Source: JBOGIG01 sp050742455
GTDB lineage: Bacteria; Actinomycetota; Acidimicrobiia; Acidimicrobiales; JBOGIG01
DNA length: 12,682 nt
Reading direction: 5' to 3'
Assembly: GCA_050742455.1 (NCBI GenBank)
Contig: JBOGIG010000013.1
Location: forward strand, 1 to 12,682
Notes under the pieces: model-generated
What the model was told of the DNA's origin: nothing
The model's database searches: none
What the model saw: the letters and a program-made list of their open reading frames with translations, nothing else
Part shown: positions 1 to 5,840 of the stretch, piece after piece
How positions within the stretch are numbered: the first letter of the stretch is position 1
How the letters are laid out: every line of letters starts with the position of its first letter
Made by a program: the position numbers and the translations under genes

Positions 1-5
1 CACAC

Positions 6-79
6 GCCCTCGTAGCTCAGGTGGATAGAGCGTCTCTCTCCTAAAGAGAAGGCCACAGGTTCGAGTCCTGTCGAGGGCA
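6..79 (+). tRNA. tRNA-Arg (anticodon CCU)
   Basis: A full cloverleaf can be folded by eye. The acceptor arms GCCCTCG (6-12) and CGAGGGC (72-78) pair perfectly. The D-stem is GCTC/GAGC, the anticodon stem is TCTCT/AGAGA around the loop CTCCTAA, and the T-arm is ACAGG-TTCGAGT-CCTGT. The loop gives anticodon CCT, which reads the rare arginine codon AGG. The discriminator is A79, and CCA is not encoded. The convergent toxin gene ends only 7 bases downstream, so the tRNA 3' trailer must overlap its 3' end. Confidence 0.95.
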
Positions 80-86
80 CACCGCC

Positions 87-542
87 CTATTGACCCAAGT
101 CAGCTACCCGCACGTGATCACCGAATCGAGAGAAGTCGTCAACATTCATGGTGACCACCGTGTCAATCCCGTGCACCAGCATGGTGGCAACGACGTTGGC
201 GTCGTGGATCTGCTTCCCAGAGCACTCGACCGCTTCAAGCAGACCGATCAGGCGGTCGCTGACCTTGGTGTCCTCGGCCAGCAGTGTCAGTCTCGCCCGC
301 AGGGCTCGAACATTCGCAATTGCATCACCCCGAGCCATGCCCAGCCCGTTCCTCTTGACCGGGCGCGTGGCCACGGCGAGGTACTCGCGCATTATCTGCC
401 CGCTGGTGTAGAGCACCAAGCCAGATGCGGGCCACACATTTATCGCCGCAATTGCCATCTCGTGCTGTTGTCGTGCTTCGTCCGTTGCCGCCAGGAGAAT
501 ATTCGTATCCAAGAAAGCGCGATCAGCGTCCGGCGTCGCCAT
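87..542 (-). CDS. vapC: PIN-domain ribonuclease toxin (VapC family), pair 1
   Basis: This 151-residue protein is a single PIN domain, the Mg2+-dependent endoribonuclease fold of VapC toxins, which typically cleave tRNA or rRNA. The acidic active-site set is visible: Asp12 in the FLDTNILL motif, Glu53 (MREYLAV), Asp114 (IHDANVVATM) and Asp135/136 (MNVDDFSRF). The length is slightly above the usual 125-140 residues. The ATG start at 542 lies inside the end of the antitoxin gene, a 20-base overlap that is normal for co-translated toxin-antitoxin pairs. The gene ends 7 bases from the tRNA-Arg gene and converges on it. The family call is firm; the RNA target is unknown. Confidence 0.88.
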   Translation of the reverse strand: MATPDADRAFLDTNILLAATDEARQQHEMAIAAINVWPASGLVLYTSGQIMREYLAVATRPVKRNGLGMARGDAIANVRALRARLTLLAEDTKVSDRLIGLLEAVECSGKQIHDANVVATMLVHGIDTVVTMNVDDFSRFGDHVRVADLGQ

Positions 543-753
543 AGATCTCTTCCCGGCCCCACGTGGAGGTAACCGCCGCGCGAACCGTGGTCAGGCGAAC
601 AGGCAGAGGGAGTTCGCCGGCCGGCGGCGACTTTGCAGCTGCCTCCAATATTTGGCGGATCTCTTGCTGCATCGACCACCCGTGCCGGGCCGCCCGCTCG
701 CGCAAGGCTGTCACAACTGACTCTGGGAGATTCCTGACGTGAAGCGCCGTCAT
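523..753 (-). CDS. vapB: Ribbon-helix-helix antitoxin (FitA/VapB-like), pair 1
   Basis: This 76-residue protein begins with a ribbon-helix-helix DNA-binding domain: a beta-strand TALHVRNLP, then helices around ESVVTALRERAARHG and SMQQEIRQILEAA (to about residue 40). A polar C-terminal tail ending WGREEIYGDAGR would wrap the PIN toxin. Its role is to neutralise the downstream toxin and repress their shared promoter. The ATG at 753 has no convincing Shine-Dalgarno site (GGGG lies only two bases upstream), so the transcript may be leaderless. A hexamer array directly upstream is a candidate operator. The toxin gene overlaps its last 20 bases. Confidence 0.85.
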   Translation of the reverse strand: MTALHVRNLPESVVTALRERAARHGWSMQQEIRQILEAAAKSPPAGELPLPVRLTTVRAAVTSTWGREEIYGDAGR

Positions 754-761
754 GGCCCCAT

Positions 762-803
762 GGTAGCGCTACCGCTACCGCTACCGCTACCGGCACCGGT
801 AGC
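762..803. repeat. Seven-hexamer GCTACC/GGTAGC array, candidate operator of TA pair 1
   Basis: Forty-two bases divide cleanly into seven hexamers: ggtagc, four copies of gctacc, ggcacc, ggtagc. The two outer units are inverted relative to the inner four, so 762-773 (ggtagcgctacc) is a perfect 12-bp palindrome. The array begins 9 bases upstream of the antitoxin ATG. RHH antitoxins bind short repeated or inverted half-sites, so this is the natural operator candidate. That role is inferred. Degenerate hexamers (gattcc, gatagc) continue to about 815. The remaining gap to the nickel transporter (816-876) holds only a short inverted repeat, cctgag-ac-ctcagg, at 833-846. Confidence 0.6.
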
Positions 804-876
804 GATTCCGATAGCGGGTGCGACAGCTTGCACCTGAGACCTCAGGCTTCATCCCCCAAAGCCGCCGCCGATGGGC

Positions 877-1995
877 TCAGTCCTCGCCGCGGGCGACTCG
901 GGCTCGGGCTGCGGCCATTTCCCAGCGCTGTTCGATCCGGCCGAAACGCCAGATGCCAAGGGCTGTCACCCAGGTGAAAACGAAGAGGGCCACGATGATG
1001 AAGCCGGCCCGGTTGATGTTGAAATTGGACATGTAGGCCCAGAAGGATCCCTTCAACTTGAGCTCGGTTGCGGTCAAGCCAAAGATCTCAATGGTGCCGA
1101 TCAGAAACGCCACCGCCACGGACAGCCCGGTGATGGTGATGTTGTAATAGACCTTGCGCACCGGCTTGGCGAATGCCCAGCCGTACGCGAAATTCATGAA
1201 CGAGCCGTCGAGTGTGTCCAGCAGGGACATGCCGGCAGCGAACAGAACCGGTAGGGCCAACACGGCATACCAGGGCAGGCCGGCGGTGGCCGCCCCGGCC
1301 GTGGTGGCCAACAGCGCCACCTCGGTCGCGGTGTCGAATCCCAGCCCGAAGATCACACCGACGGGGTACATCTGCCATGGGCTCTTGATGGCGCCCATCA
1401 GCCGGCCGAAGAAGCGGAACATGAGGCCCCTCGAGTTCAGTTGGGACTCCAGCTCCTCGTCGTTGAAGCGGCCGCTACGCATCTCCCTGAACACCTTTAC
1501 GATGCCGAACAGGATGACGAGGTTGAGGATGGCGATGAGATAGAGAAACGTCCCCGACACAAGAGTGCCGACAAAGCCGCCGAAGGTGTGAAGGGTGGAG
1601 CCTGGGTTGTTCACCGCACCGAACACGGCCCGTGCGGCAAAGGTCAGGGCCACGCCGATGACAAAGACCACGGAGGAGTGACCAAGGGAAAAGAAGAAGC
1701 CGACGCTGAGCGGCCGCTTGCCCTCAGACATGAACTTACGGGTGGTGTTATCGATGGCCGATATGTGGTCGGCGTCGAAGGCGTGGCGCATTCCCAGCGT
1801 GTAGGCGGTGACGGCCACGCCGATCCCCAGCCCCAGGTGCCGGGGGACGATGACGGCGATGAATATGCCCCAGCCGATGACGTGGAGAGCGACGATGACA
1901 GCCGTCATTCCGCCTACCCGACGCCATTCGGACGGACTGAGCGAGAGCCGGACCTTCCTGAGGCGGCTGGGCGCCTCAGCTGTAAGTGTCGACAT
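877..1995 (-). CDS. NiCoT-family nickel/cobalt permease
   Basis: This 372-residue polytopic membrane protein takes up Ni2+ and/or Co2+ across the cytoplasmic membrane. The NiCoT signature is present: GMRHAFDADHISAIDN (about residues 69-83, with the essential His-x(4)-Asp-His in TM2), LGHSSVVF (about 104-111), GLGFDTATEVALL, and AGMSLLDTLDGSFMNFAYGWAF. About eight membrane segments can be seen, and the length is normal for HoxN/NixA-type carriers. The ATG at 1995 is supported by AGGAGG at 2002-2007, six bases upstream. The gene stands alone between two toxin-antitoxin pairs. A Nur-like operator in its promoter region points to nickel-repressed expression and favours nickel as substrate. No nickel enzyme is encoded in the window. 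Confidence 0.93.
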   Translation of the reverse strand: MSTLTAEAPSRLRKVRLSLSPSEWRRVGGMTAVIVALHVIGWGIFIAVIVPRHLGLGIGVAVTAYTLGMRHAFDADHISAIDNTTRKFMSEGKRPLSVGFFFSLGHSSVVFVIGVALTFAARAVFGAVNNPGSTLHTFGGFVGTLVSGTFLYLIAILNLVILFGIVKVFREMRSGRFNDEELESQLNSRGLMFRFFGRLMGAIKSPWQMYPVGVIFGLGFDTATEVALLATTAGAATAGLPWYAVLALPVLFAAGMSLLDTLDGSFMNFAYGWAFAKPVRKVYYNITITGLSVAVAFLIGTIEIFGLTATELKLKGSFWAYMSNFNINRAGFIIVALFVFTWVTALGIWRFGRIEQRWEMAAARARVARGED

Positions 1996-2029
1996 CTCCG
2001 CCCTCCTCGGTGGTCACCAACTGCGCCGA

Positions 2030-2069
2030 AGCCTAACCGCCTTCCACGCTAGTTGCGAGCTGGTCGCAA
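2030..2069 (-). promoter_or_regulatory. Nur-like operator overlapping the nickel permease promoter
   Basis: Positions 2053-2069 read TTGCGA-GCTGG-TCGCAA, a perfect inverted repeat with 6-bp arms and a 5-bp spacer. This fits the TTGCAA-N5-TTGCAA-type box known for the nickel-responsive FUR-family repressor Nur of Streptomyces. On the minus strand a TAGGCT -10-like element lies at 2030-2035. It sits exactly 17 bases from TCGCAA (2053-2058), which could serve as a weak -35, so a bound repressor would block RNA polymerase. The operator is 58 bases upstream of the permease ATG. The operator is seen directly; promoter and regulator are inferred. Confidence 0.65.
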
Positions 2070-2222
2070 TACCTTTCCAGGGTCGATGGAGCGCAATCCC
2101 ACTCCGGTGGCCGGGCCCGTCAATATCCAGCCATGTCGGCCACGGCCGTGATCCGGCTCGGGGTCACCCGGACCAACAACTCCCCGGGCACGGCGTTGCG
2201 CCGAGTCCATCTGCTGGGCCAC
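2049..2222 (-). CDS. Possible small protein between vapC and nickel permease (doubtful)
   Basis: This is a minus-strand reading frame of 57 residues with a GTG start at 2222, a perfect AGGAGG at 2228-2233 five bases upstream, and a TAG stop at 2049-2051. The product (MAQQMDSAQRRARG... ending VLRPARN) is basic and Gly/Pro-rich, has no membrane segment, and matches no family I recognise. Its 3' end runs into the Nur-like box and -35 region of the nickel permease. It could therefore be a leader peptide, a decayed gene or a chance frame. The ribosome binding site is the only positive evidence, and codon third positions are only moderately GC-rich. Confidence 0.2.
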   Translation of the reverse strand: MAQQMDSAQRRARGVVGPGDPEPDHGRGRHGWILTGPATGVGLRSIDPGKVLRPARN

Positions 2223-2262
2223 CACTACCTCCTCGTTCGTGTTTGGTCCTACCCGAGGCCGG

Positions 2263-2640
2263 TCAGTACGGAGGGCGCAGGCCAGGAAACATCGGGAAGT
2301 GCTTGACGTTCAGTGTGAGCAGCTCGGCTCCAATCAACATGGTCGTGGCCGCCACGGCCAGGTCGGCGCTGTCGATGCCGGAATGACCGGGTAGCCATCG
2401 CCGACCCAGTTCCCCAGCGCTTTCGGCCACGCCAACGTCGATGTCGTGCCAGATGAGAGATGAGAACAGCAAGCGGGTGGAACTTTCCTCGATTCGTCGC
2501 ATTCCGGCCAACACCTCGAGGCGTGTTATCTCACTGGCGTGCAACACTCCTGACTGCCGCCTGGTCTCCAGCACCTTGGCAGCACCCATGTGGCCTCGCA
2601 AGTAGTCGATTAGGACAGACGTGTCGATCAGGGTGGTCAC
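2263..2640 (-). CDS. vapC: PIN-domain ribonuclease toxin (VapC family), pair 2
   Basis: This 125-residue PIN-domain protein is the standard length for VapC. The metal-binding acidic residues are visible: Asp6 in LIDTSVLIDYLRG, Glu42 in ITRLEVLAGMRR, and Asp90 and Asp93 in SGIDSADLAVAATTM. The C-terminal strand LLTLNVKHFPMFPGL is also typical. The predicted activity is site-specific endoribonuclease, held inactive by its partner antitoxin. The GTG start at 2640 overlaps the antitoxin stop as GTGA (2637-2640), so translation is coupled. It is not similar enough to the first toxin to be a recent local duplicate. The RNA target is unknown. Confidence 0.9.
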   Translation of the reverse strand: MTTLIDTSVLIDYLRGHMGAAKVLETRRQSGVLHASEITRLEVLAGMRRIEESSTRLLFSSLIWHDIDVGVAESAGELGRRWLPGHSGIDSADLAVAATTMLIGAELLTLNVKHFPMFPGLRPPY

Positions 2641-2888
2641 TTCACCCCCCGGAGGCGTTCCCCCGTTCGAACCCGTTCCACCCAGGCGCCTCCATCCTCG
2701 CTGTGGTGTTGCCAGGAACCGAATGCCCGTCGCATCGCCTCAAGATCCGTCTGAGCGCTCCGCTTCGAGCCATAAGCGGCATCGACGGCGTCCCGGATCA
2801 GACCCGATATCGACCTGCCGGTCCGGGCCGACTCGGCGTCAAGAACGCTCCGCTCCTCTTGGGTCAATGAGATCTGCGTCCGCAGCAT
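2637..2888 (-). CDS. vapB: Ribbon-helix-helix antitoxin (CopG/VapB-like), pair 2
   Basis: This 83-residue antitoxin has an N-terminal RHH domain: strand RTQISLT, helix 1 around QEERSVLDAESARTG, and helix 2 SISGLIRDAVDAAYG (to about residue 41). The C-terminal toxin-binding tail contains AFGSWQHHSEDGGAW. The ATG at 2888 lies inside the left arm of a perfect palindrome and has no Shine-Dalgarno site. The TAGTCT element nine bases upstream would place transcription initiation at or next to the ATG, which suggests a leaderless mRNA under direct autorepression. Codons for residues 28-46 are duplicated, in decayed form, just upstream at 2914-2970. Confidence 0.88.
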   Translation of the reverse strand: MLRTQISLTQEERSVLDAESARTGRSISGLIRDAVDAAYGSKRSAQTDLEAMRRAFGSWQHHSEDGGAWVERVRTGERLRGVK

Positions 2889-2918
2889 AGTGATGTAAGA
2901 CTACATCACTATGCTGCG
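2881..2918. promoter_or_regulatory. Perfect 17-bp-arm palindrome over the vapB start, autoregulatory operator
   Basis: The left arm cgcagcatagtgatgta (2881-2897) and right arm tacatcactatgctgcg (2902-2918) are exact inverted copies around the spacer agac. The minus-strand ATG of antitoxin 2 (2886-2888) and its first codons lie in the left arm. A -10-like TAGTCT spans 2897-2902, across the centre. A dimeric or tetrameric RHH antitoxin, alone or with its toxin, is expected to bind such a site and repress its own promoter. By symmetry the plus strand also carries a -10-like TAAGAC nine bases before an ATG at 2911, but the frame from there closes after six codons. Confidence 0.75.
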
Positions 2919-2970
2919 AGCTCCGCTCTGAGCCAAAAGTGGCATCGACGGCGTCCCGGATCAGACCCGA
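2914..2970 (-). pseudogene. Truncated second copy of antitoxin vapB (pair 2)
   Basis: This segment repeats 2751-2807, the middle of the antitoxin gene of pair 2, in the same orientation. By eye 51 of 57 bases match, including an unbroken 30-base identity (2941-2970 against 2778-2807). On the minus strand it still reads SGLIRDAVDATFGSERSS, against SGLIRDAVDAAYGSKRSA in the intact protein. It covers only the second RHH helix and the start of the tail. It has no start of its own and runs straight into the palindrome. It is best read as a relic of a duplicated or recombined antitoxin gene. Confidence 0.75.
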
Positions 2971-3010
2971 CGAGGAACCCGTAGCCCGGTCCTTGGGCCA
3001 TGATGGCGGG

Positions 3011-4042
3011 GTGAATCCGACCGGTTCCGAGACCTGCCATGAGTGCGGCTTTGACTCAGACCAGTGGACCGTGCACGATGCCGCCTCTCTGTTTGGGGAA
3101 ATGGGCACCTGGTGGGAGCTGGCCACGGCACGAGTCGATCATGCGACACTGGACTCCAGGCCGGCGCCAGATGTGTGGTCGGCTCTGGAGTATGGCCGGC
3201 ACGCCGCCGGAGTGACCGCGGTGATACGAGCGGGCCTGGAACAGATCCTGGACCGGGACGGGGTGGTCCTGGCCGGGCCGCCCGAGGAGAGCGCCGCACA
3301 GGGCGCGACCGGCGCCACCCTCGACCCCGGCGCCACCCTCGACCCCGGCGCCGTACAGGCAGCCCTCAACTCTCAGGGCCGGGACATGGCATCCCTGGTG
3401 CGTGGGGCAGGGGCGACCACTTGGTCCCATACCGCCACGATCCAATGGCCCGATGGGCGCCCGGCCCAGGCCACCAGCGCCAAGGCCCTTTTGCTCCACG
3501 CCGCCCACGATGCCTCCCACCACTACATGGACGTGGGCCGGGGCCTGGAGGCCCTTGGGGCGGCCCCGGTCGGTACCGGTCGTATCGTCGGCATCAACGC
3601 CTCCGACGGCGGGGTGCCCAAGTCCGCCCTGGACCAGGCTCGGATCGACCACACGGGCCTGGTCGGGGACACCCAAGCCGACCGCCGCCATCACGGTCGG
3701 GCGTTTCAGGCCATCTGCCTGTGGTCGAGCGAGGTCATCGACGAGCTGGCCCGGGCCGGGCATCCGATCGGCTTCGGTTCGGCGGGCGAGAACCTGACCG
3801 TTGCCGGCCTGGATTGGTCAAGCCTGCGGCCCGGGGCCCGTCTCTACGTCGGTGACGTGGCGGCCGAGATCTCCTTTGCAGCGATCCCATGTTACAAGCA
3901 GGCCCAGTGGTTCGTCGACGGCGACTTCACCCGCATCGACTACCGGAACAACCCCCACCTCGCCCGCTGGTATGCCTGGGTGCGCACCCCCGGACAGGTT
4001 CGGGTCGGCGATACCGTCAAGATGGGTATAAGCCCCAAGTGA
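3011..4042 (+). CDS. DinB-like / MOSC two-domain protein
   Basis: This 343-residue protein joins two domains. Residues 1-190 look like a DinB/YfiT-type helical domain with a Cys-x2-Cys knuckle (CHECGFD, Cys9/Cys12) and a histidine-rich helix HAAHDASHHYMD (about 163-174) that could bind metal. Residues 190-338 are a YiiM-like MOSC domain with GDTQADRRHHG (about 219-229), GENLTV and the conserved cysteine in AIPCYKQ (Cys294). MOSC domains serve molybdenum-cofactor sulfur transfer or reduction of N-hydroxylated compounds. The GTG at 3011 is chosen because the earlier in-frame ATG at 2939 starts within the antitoxin relic. CATGAT at 2999-3004 could support a leaderless start. The stop overlaps the kinase start as GTGA. 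The substrate is unknown. Confidence 0.85.
   Translation: MNPTGSETCHECGFDSDQWTVHDAASLFGEMGTWWELATARVDHATLDSRPAPDVWSALEYGRHAAGVTAVIRAGLEQILDRDGVVLAGPPEESAAQGATGATLDPGATLDPGAVQAALNSQGRDMASLVRGAGATTWSHTATIQWPDGRPAQATSAKALLLHAAHDASHHYMDVGRGLEALGAAPVGTGRIVGINASDGGVPKSALDQARIDHTGLVGDTQADRRHHGRAFQAICLWSSEVIDELARAGHPIGFGSAGENLTVAGLDWSSLRPGARLYVGDVAAEISFAAIPCYKQAQWFVDGDFTRIDYRNNPHLARWYAWVRTPGQVRVGDTVKMGISPK
3311..3352 (+). repeat. 18-bp in-frame tandem repeat in the DinB-MOSC gene
   Basis: The unit ggcgccaccctcgacccc occurs twice exactly (3311-3328 and 3329-3346), followed by ggcgcc (3347-3352). It encodes GATLDP-GATLDP-GA in the region between recognisable parts of the DinB-like domain. Because the unit is a multiple of three, changes in copy number keep the frame. 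Confidence 0.85.
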
Positions 4043-5355
4043 ACGACGACCTGGGGGCCGCCCCGCCCCCACCCCGCTTCGCCGTACTGGCCGGCCGCTA
4101 TGAGGTGGGTGAGATCCTGGGCCGCGGTGGCATGGGGGAGATCAGAGCCGGCGTCGATCGCCGCCTGGGCCGACAGGTAGCCATCAAGATCCTTCGCGCC
4201 GACATGGCCCATGACCCATTGATCCGGGGGCGCTTCGAGCAGGAGGGCCGCATGGCGGCCCGCCTGGCTCACCCGAACGTCGTTTCCGTCTTTGACACCG
4301 GCGAGCAGGACGAGGTCCCATTCCTGGTCATGGAGCGGCTGTCGGGCGCCACACTGGCCAACGCCATCGCCGGCGGACCCCTTGACCTGGCCGAGATCGA
4401 GCTCATGGCCACCCAGATGCTCGACGCCCTGGAGGCGGCTCACTCGGCCGGCATGGTCCATCGAGATGTCAAGCCCTCCAACGTCCTGGCCGCCACCGCC
4501 GGCGGGTGGAAAGTCGGGGACTTCGGCATCGCCAAGAGCCTGGAAGTCTCTACCGACACGACGACTACAGCCGGGCTGGTCATCGGAACGCTGGCCTACC
4601 TGGCGCCCGAACGCCTCAACGGAGCACCGGCCGGCGTCGCCACCGATCTCTACGCCGCCGGAGTAGTGGTCTACGAAGCGCTGACCGGCTCTCGACCTGT
4701 TCCTGACGGTGCCCCTCTGGCCTCGCTGCTGGCGGCGACCCCCGCCGACCTGCGCCGGCTTCGCCCCGATGTGAACGATGGTTTGGCCGCCATGGTGGAG
4801 GGGGCCATGCACCACGACCCGGCCCTCCGTTTCGTCTCGGCGAGGGACATGGCGGCGACGATCGCCCCATCTCGGGGTAGACGGTCAGGGCCGGATAGGC
4901 CTGATCCGAGGGGACCCGACCCCGCGGATGATGCCACCGTCGTGCTCGCACCGATAGTGACCGGCGGAGACGCTACCGTCACCCGGAAGGTCACGGTCAC
5001 AGAGGGGGCCGCTGTCACCGCGGGAGCGGGAGCTACCCGGGCCGGAGCCGGCAGTGCCACCCGGGCGGGAGCCGGCGGGCCTACCCGGGCGGGAGCCGGC
5101 GGGCCTACCCGGGCGGGGCACTCCCTACCTGGCCCCAGGCAGTGGCTGCAGAGCTGGGCCGATCCCCGTCAACGGCTGTGGATGGGCTCGGCCGCCGTCC
5201 TGGTCATCGTCCTCATCGTCATAGGCGCCCTGGCCGCCTCCCACCACGGATCGCCACCGCCCCTGGCTCCACCGTCATCCACCTCGACGTCGAACACGCT
5301 GCCCTCGTCGCTCGACTCCGCCCTGACTCACTTATCCCAGTTGGTCAAGCCATGA
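4039..5355 (+). CDS. Membrane-anchored Ser/Thr protein kinase (PknB-like, no PASTA)
   Basis: This 438-residue protein has a complete Hanks-type kinase domain at about 20-275: glycine loop GRGGMGEIRAG (28-38), ATP-binding Lys50 in VAIKIL, catalytic HRDVKPSN (141-148), DFG (161-163) and LAPE (188-191). The activation loop is Thr-rich (STDTTTT, 171-177) and likely autophosphorylated. A Pro/Thr/Ala-rich juxtamembrane linker carries TRAGAGGP octapeptide repeats (about 332-360). A transmembrane helix spans about 381-400. The tail outside the membrane is only 38 residues, rich in Ser and Pro, with no PASTA or other sensor domain. The GTG start overlaps the upstream stop (GTGA), and the stop overlaps the next start (ATGA). 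A sensory input from the two downstream lipoproteins is plausible but inferred. Confidence 0.94.
   Translation: MNDDLGAAPPPPRFAVLAGRYEVGEILGRGGMGEIRAGVDRRLGRQVAIKILRADMAHDPLIRGRFEQEGRMAARLAHPNVVSVFDTGEQDEVPFLVMERLSGATLANAIAGGPLDLAEIELMATQMLDALEAAHSAGMVHRDVKPSNVLAATAGGWKVGDFGIAKSLEVSTDTTTTAGLVIGTLAYLAPERLNGAPAGVATDLYAAGVVVYEALTGSRPVPDGAPLASLLAATPADLRRLRPDVNDGLAAMVEGAMHHDPALRFVSARDMAATIAPSRGRRSGPDRPDPRGPDPADDATVVLAPIVTGGDATVTRKVTVTEGAAVTAGAGATRAGAGSATRAGAGGPTRAGAGGPTRAGHSLPGPRQWLQSWADPRQRLWMGSAAVLVIVLIVIGALAASHHGSPPPLAPPSSTSTSNTLPSSLDSALTHLSQLVKP
5035..5117 (+). repeat. 24-bp in-frame minisatellite in the kinase linker
   Basis: A 24-base unit beginning acccgggc is present as one diverged copy (5035-5058), two identical copies (5059-5082 and 5083-5106) and a partial one (5107-5117). 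It encodes the octapeptide TRAGAGGP or TRAGAGSA in the linker between kinase domain and membrane helix. Copy-number change would lengthen or shorten the linker in steps of eight residues. Confidence 0.88.
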
Positions 5356-5840
5356 TCAGGCTCGGCGCTGCACGGACCAGCGCGAAACGGGACTCCCCAG
5401 CACGGGCCGGCCCGAAAAGGGCTGGGGCAACACGGGCCGGAGCGGCGCTGGCCATCGTCCTGGCGGTGGCCGCTTCCGGATGCGGGTCTTCCGGACCCGC
5501 CCTCAGCTCGTCGGCTTCGGCTACCTTGTCCCAACAGGTGGCGGCAATCAGAAGCTCGGCGGCCAAGGGCGACCTTGGCGCCGCCTCAGCCGGGTTGAGC
5601 CGCCTTGATGCCATGGTATCCACCCTGAAGGCGGGGGGCGCCATCACTGCCACGCGCGCCGGGCAGATCCTGACCGGCGCCGCCGAGGTCCAAGCGCAAC
5701 TGACCCAGCTCAGCACTGCCACAACCGACTCGGGGGGCACGACTAGCGTGGCGACGACAACCACGGTGGCCCACCCGGGCGACCACGGCTCGGGCAAGGG
5801 CCCGGGACGCGACCATTCCAAGGGTGGCGGAGGCGATTGA
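5352..5840 (+). CDS. Small secreted lipoprotein of unknown function
   Basis: This 162-residue predicted lipoprotein is not from a family I recognise. A long basic n-region (about 30 residues, with a 10-residue ARxxxKR repeat) precedes a hydrophobic stretch AALAIVLAVA and a lipobox ASGC, giving lipidated Cys44. The mature part has an amphipathic helical segment (about 55-120, including AGQILTGAAEVQAQLTQLS) that faintly recalls small alpha-helical domains of the FIMAH kind. A disordered Thr- and then Gly/His/Lys-rich tail follows. The ATG overlaps the kinase stop (ATGA) and its stop overlaps the next TTG start. The tight coupling suggests it works with the kinase at the cell surface. Confidence 0.8.
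   Translation: MIRLGAARTSAKRDSPARAGPKRAGATRAGAALAIVLAVAASGCGSSGPALSSSASATLSQQVAAIRSSAAKGDLGAASAGLSRLDAMVSTLKAGGAITATRAGQILTGAAEVQAQLTQLSTATTDSGGTTSVATTTTVAHPGDHGSGKGPGRDHSKGGGGD

Noticed and set aside
833..846. Inverted repeat cctgag-ac-ctcagg as a terminator
   Set aside because: The arms are six bases with a two-base loop that cannot close well, and no T-run follows on either strand.
2133..2306. Plus-strand 57-codon frame (MSATAVIRLG...) in the gap between nickel permease and vapC
   Set aside because: It has no ribosome binding site, overlaps the 3' end of the toxin gene, and shows no recognisable motif.
2641..2690. Tract resembling a tRNA T-arm (gttcgaacccgttcc), possible second attachment site
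   Set aside because: It lies within the antitoxin coding sequence and does not match the tRNA-Arg 3' end. The similarity is limited to the generic TTCGA core.
2911..2931. Mirror-image plus-strand start (ATGCTGCGA...) created by the palindrome
   Set aside because: The frame closes after six codons (MLRAPL). It is a by-product of the operator's symmetry.
2939..3010. Upstream ATG as start of the DinB-MOSC gene
   Set aside because: The first 24 codons read through the antitoxin relic in another frame and have no family resemblance. GTG 3011 fits the N-terminus better.
3056..3763. Long antisense frames opposite the DinB-MOSC, kinase and propeller genes
   Set aside because: These are typical high-GC shadow frames. 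They have no motifs, and the plus-strand genes carry clear catalytic motifs.
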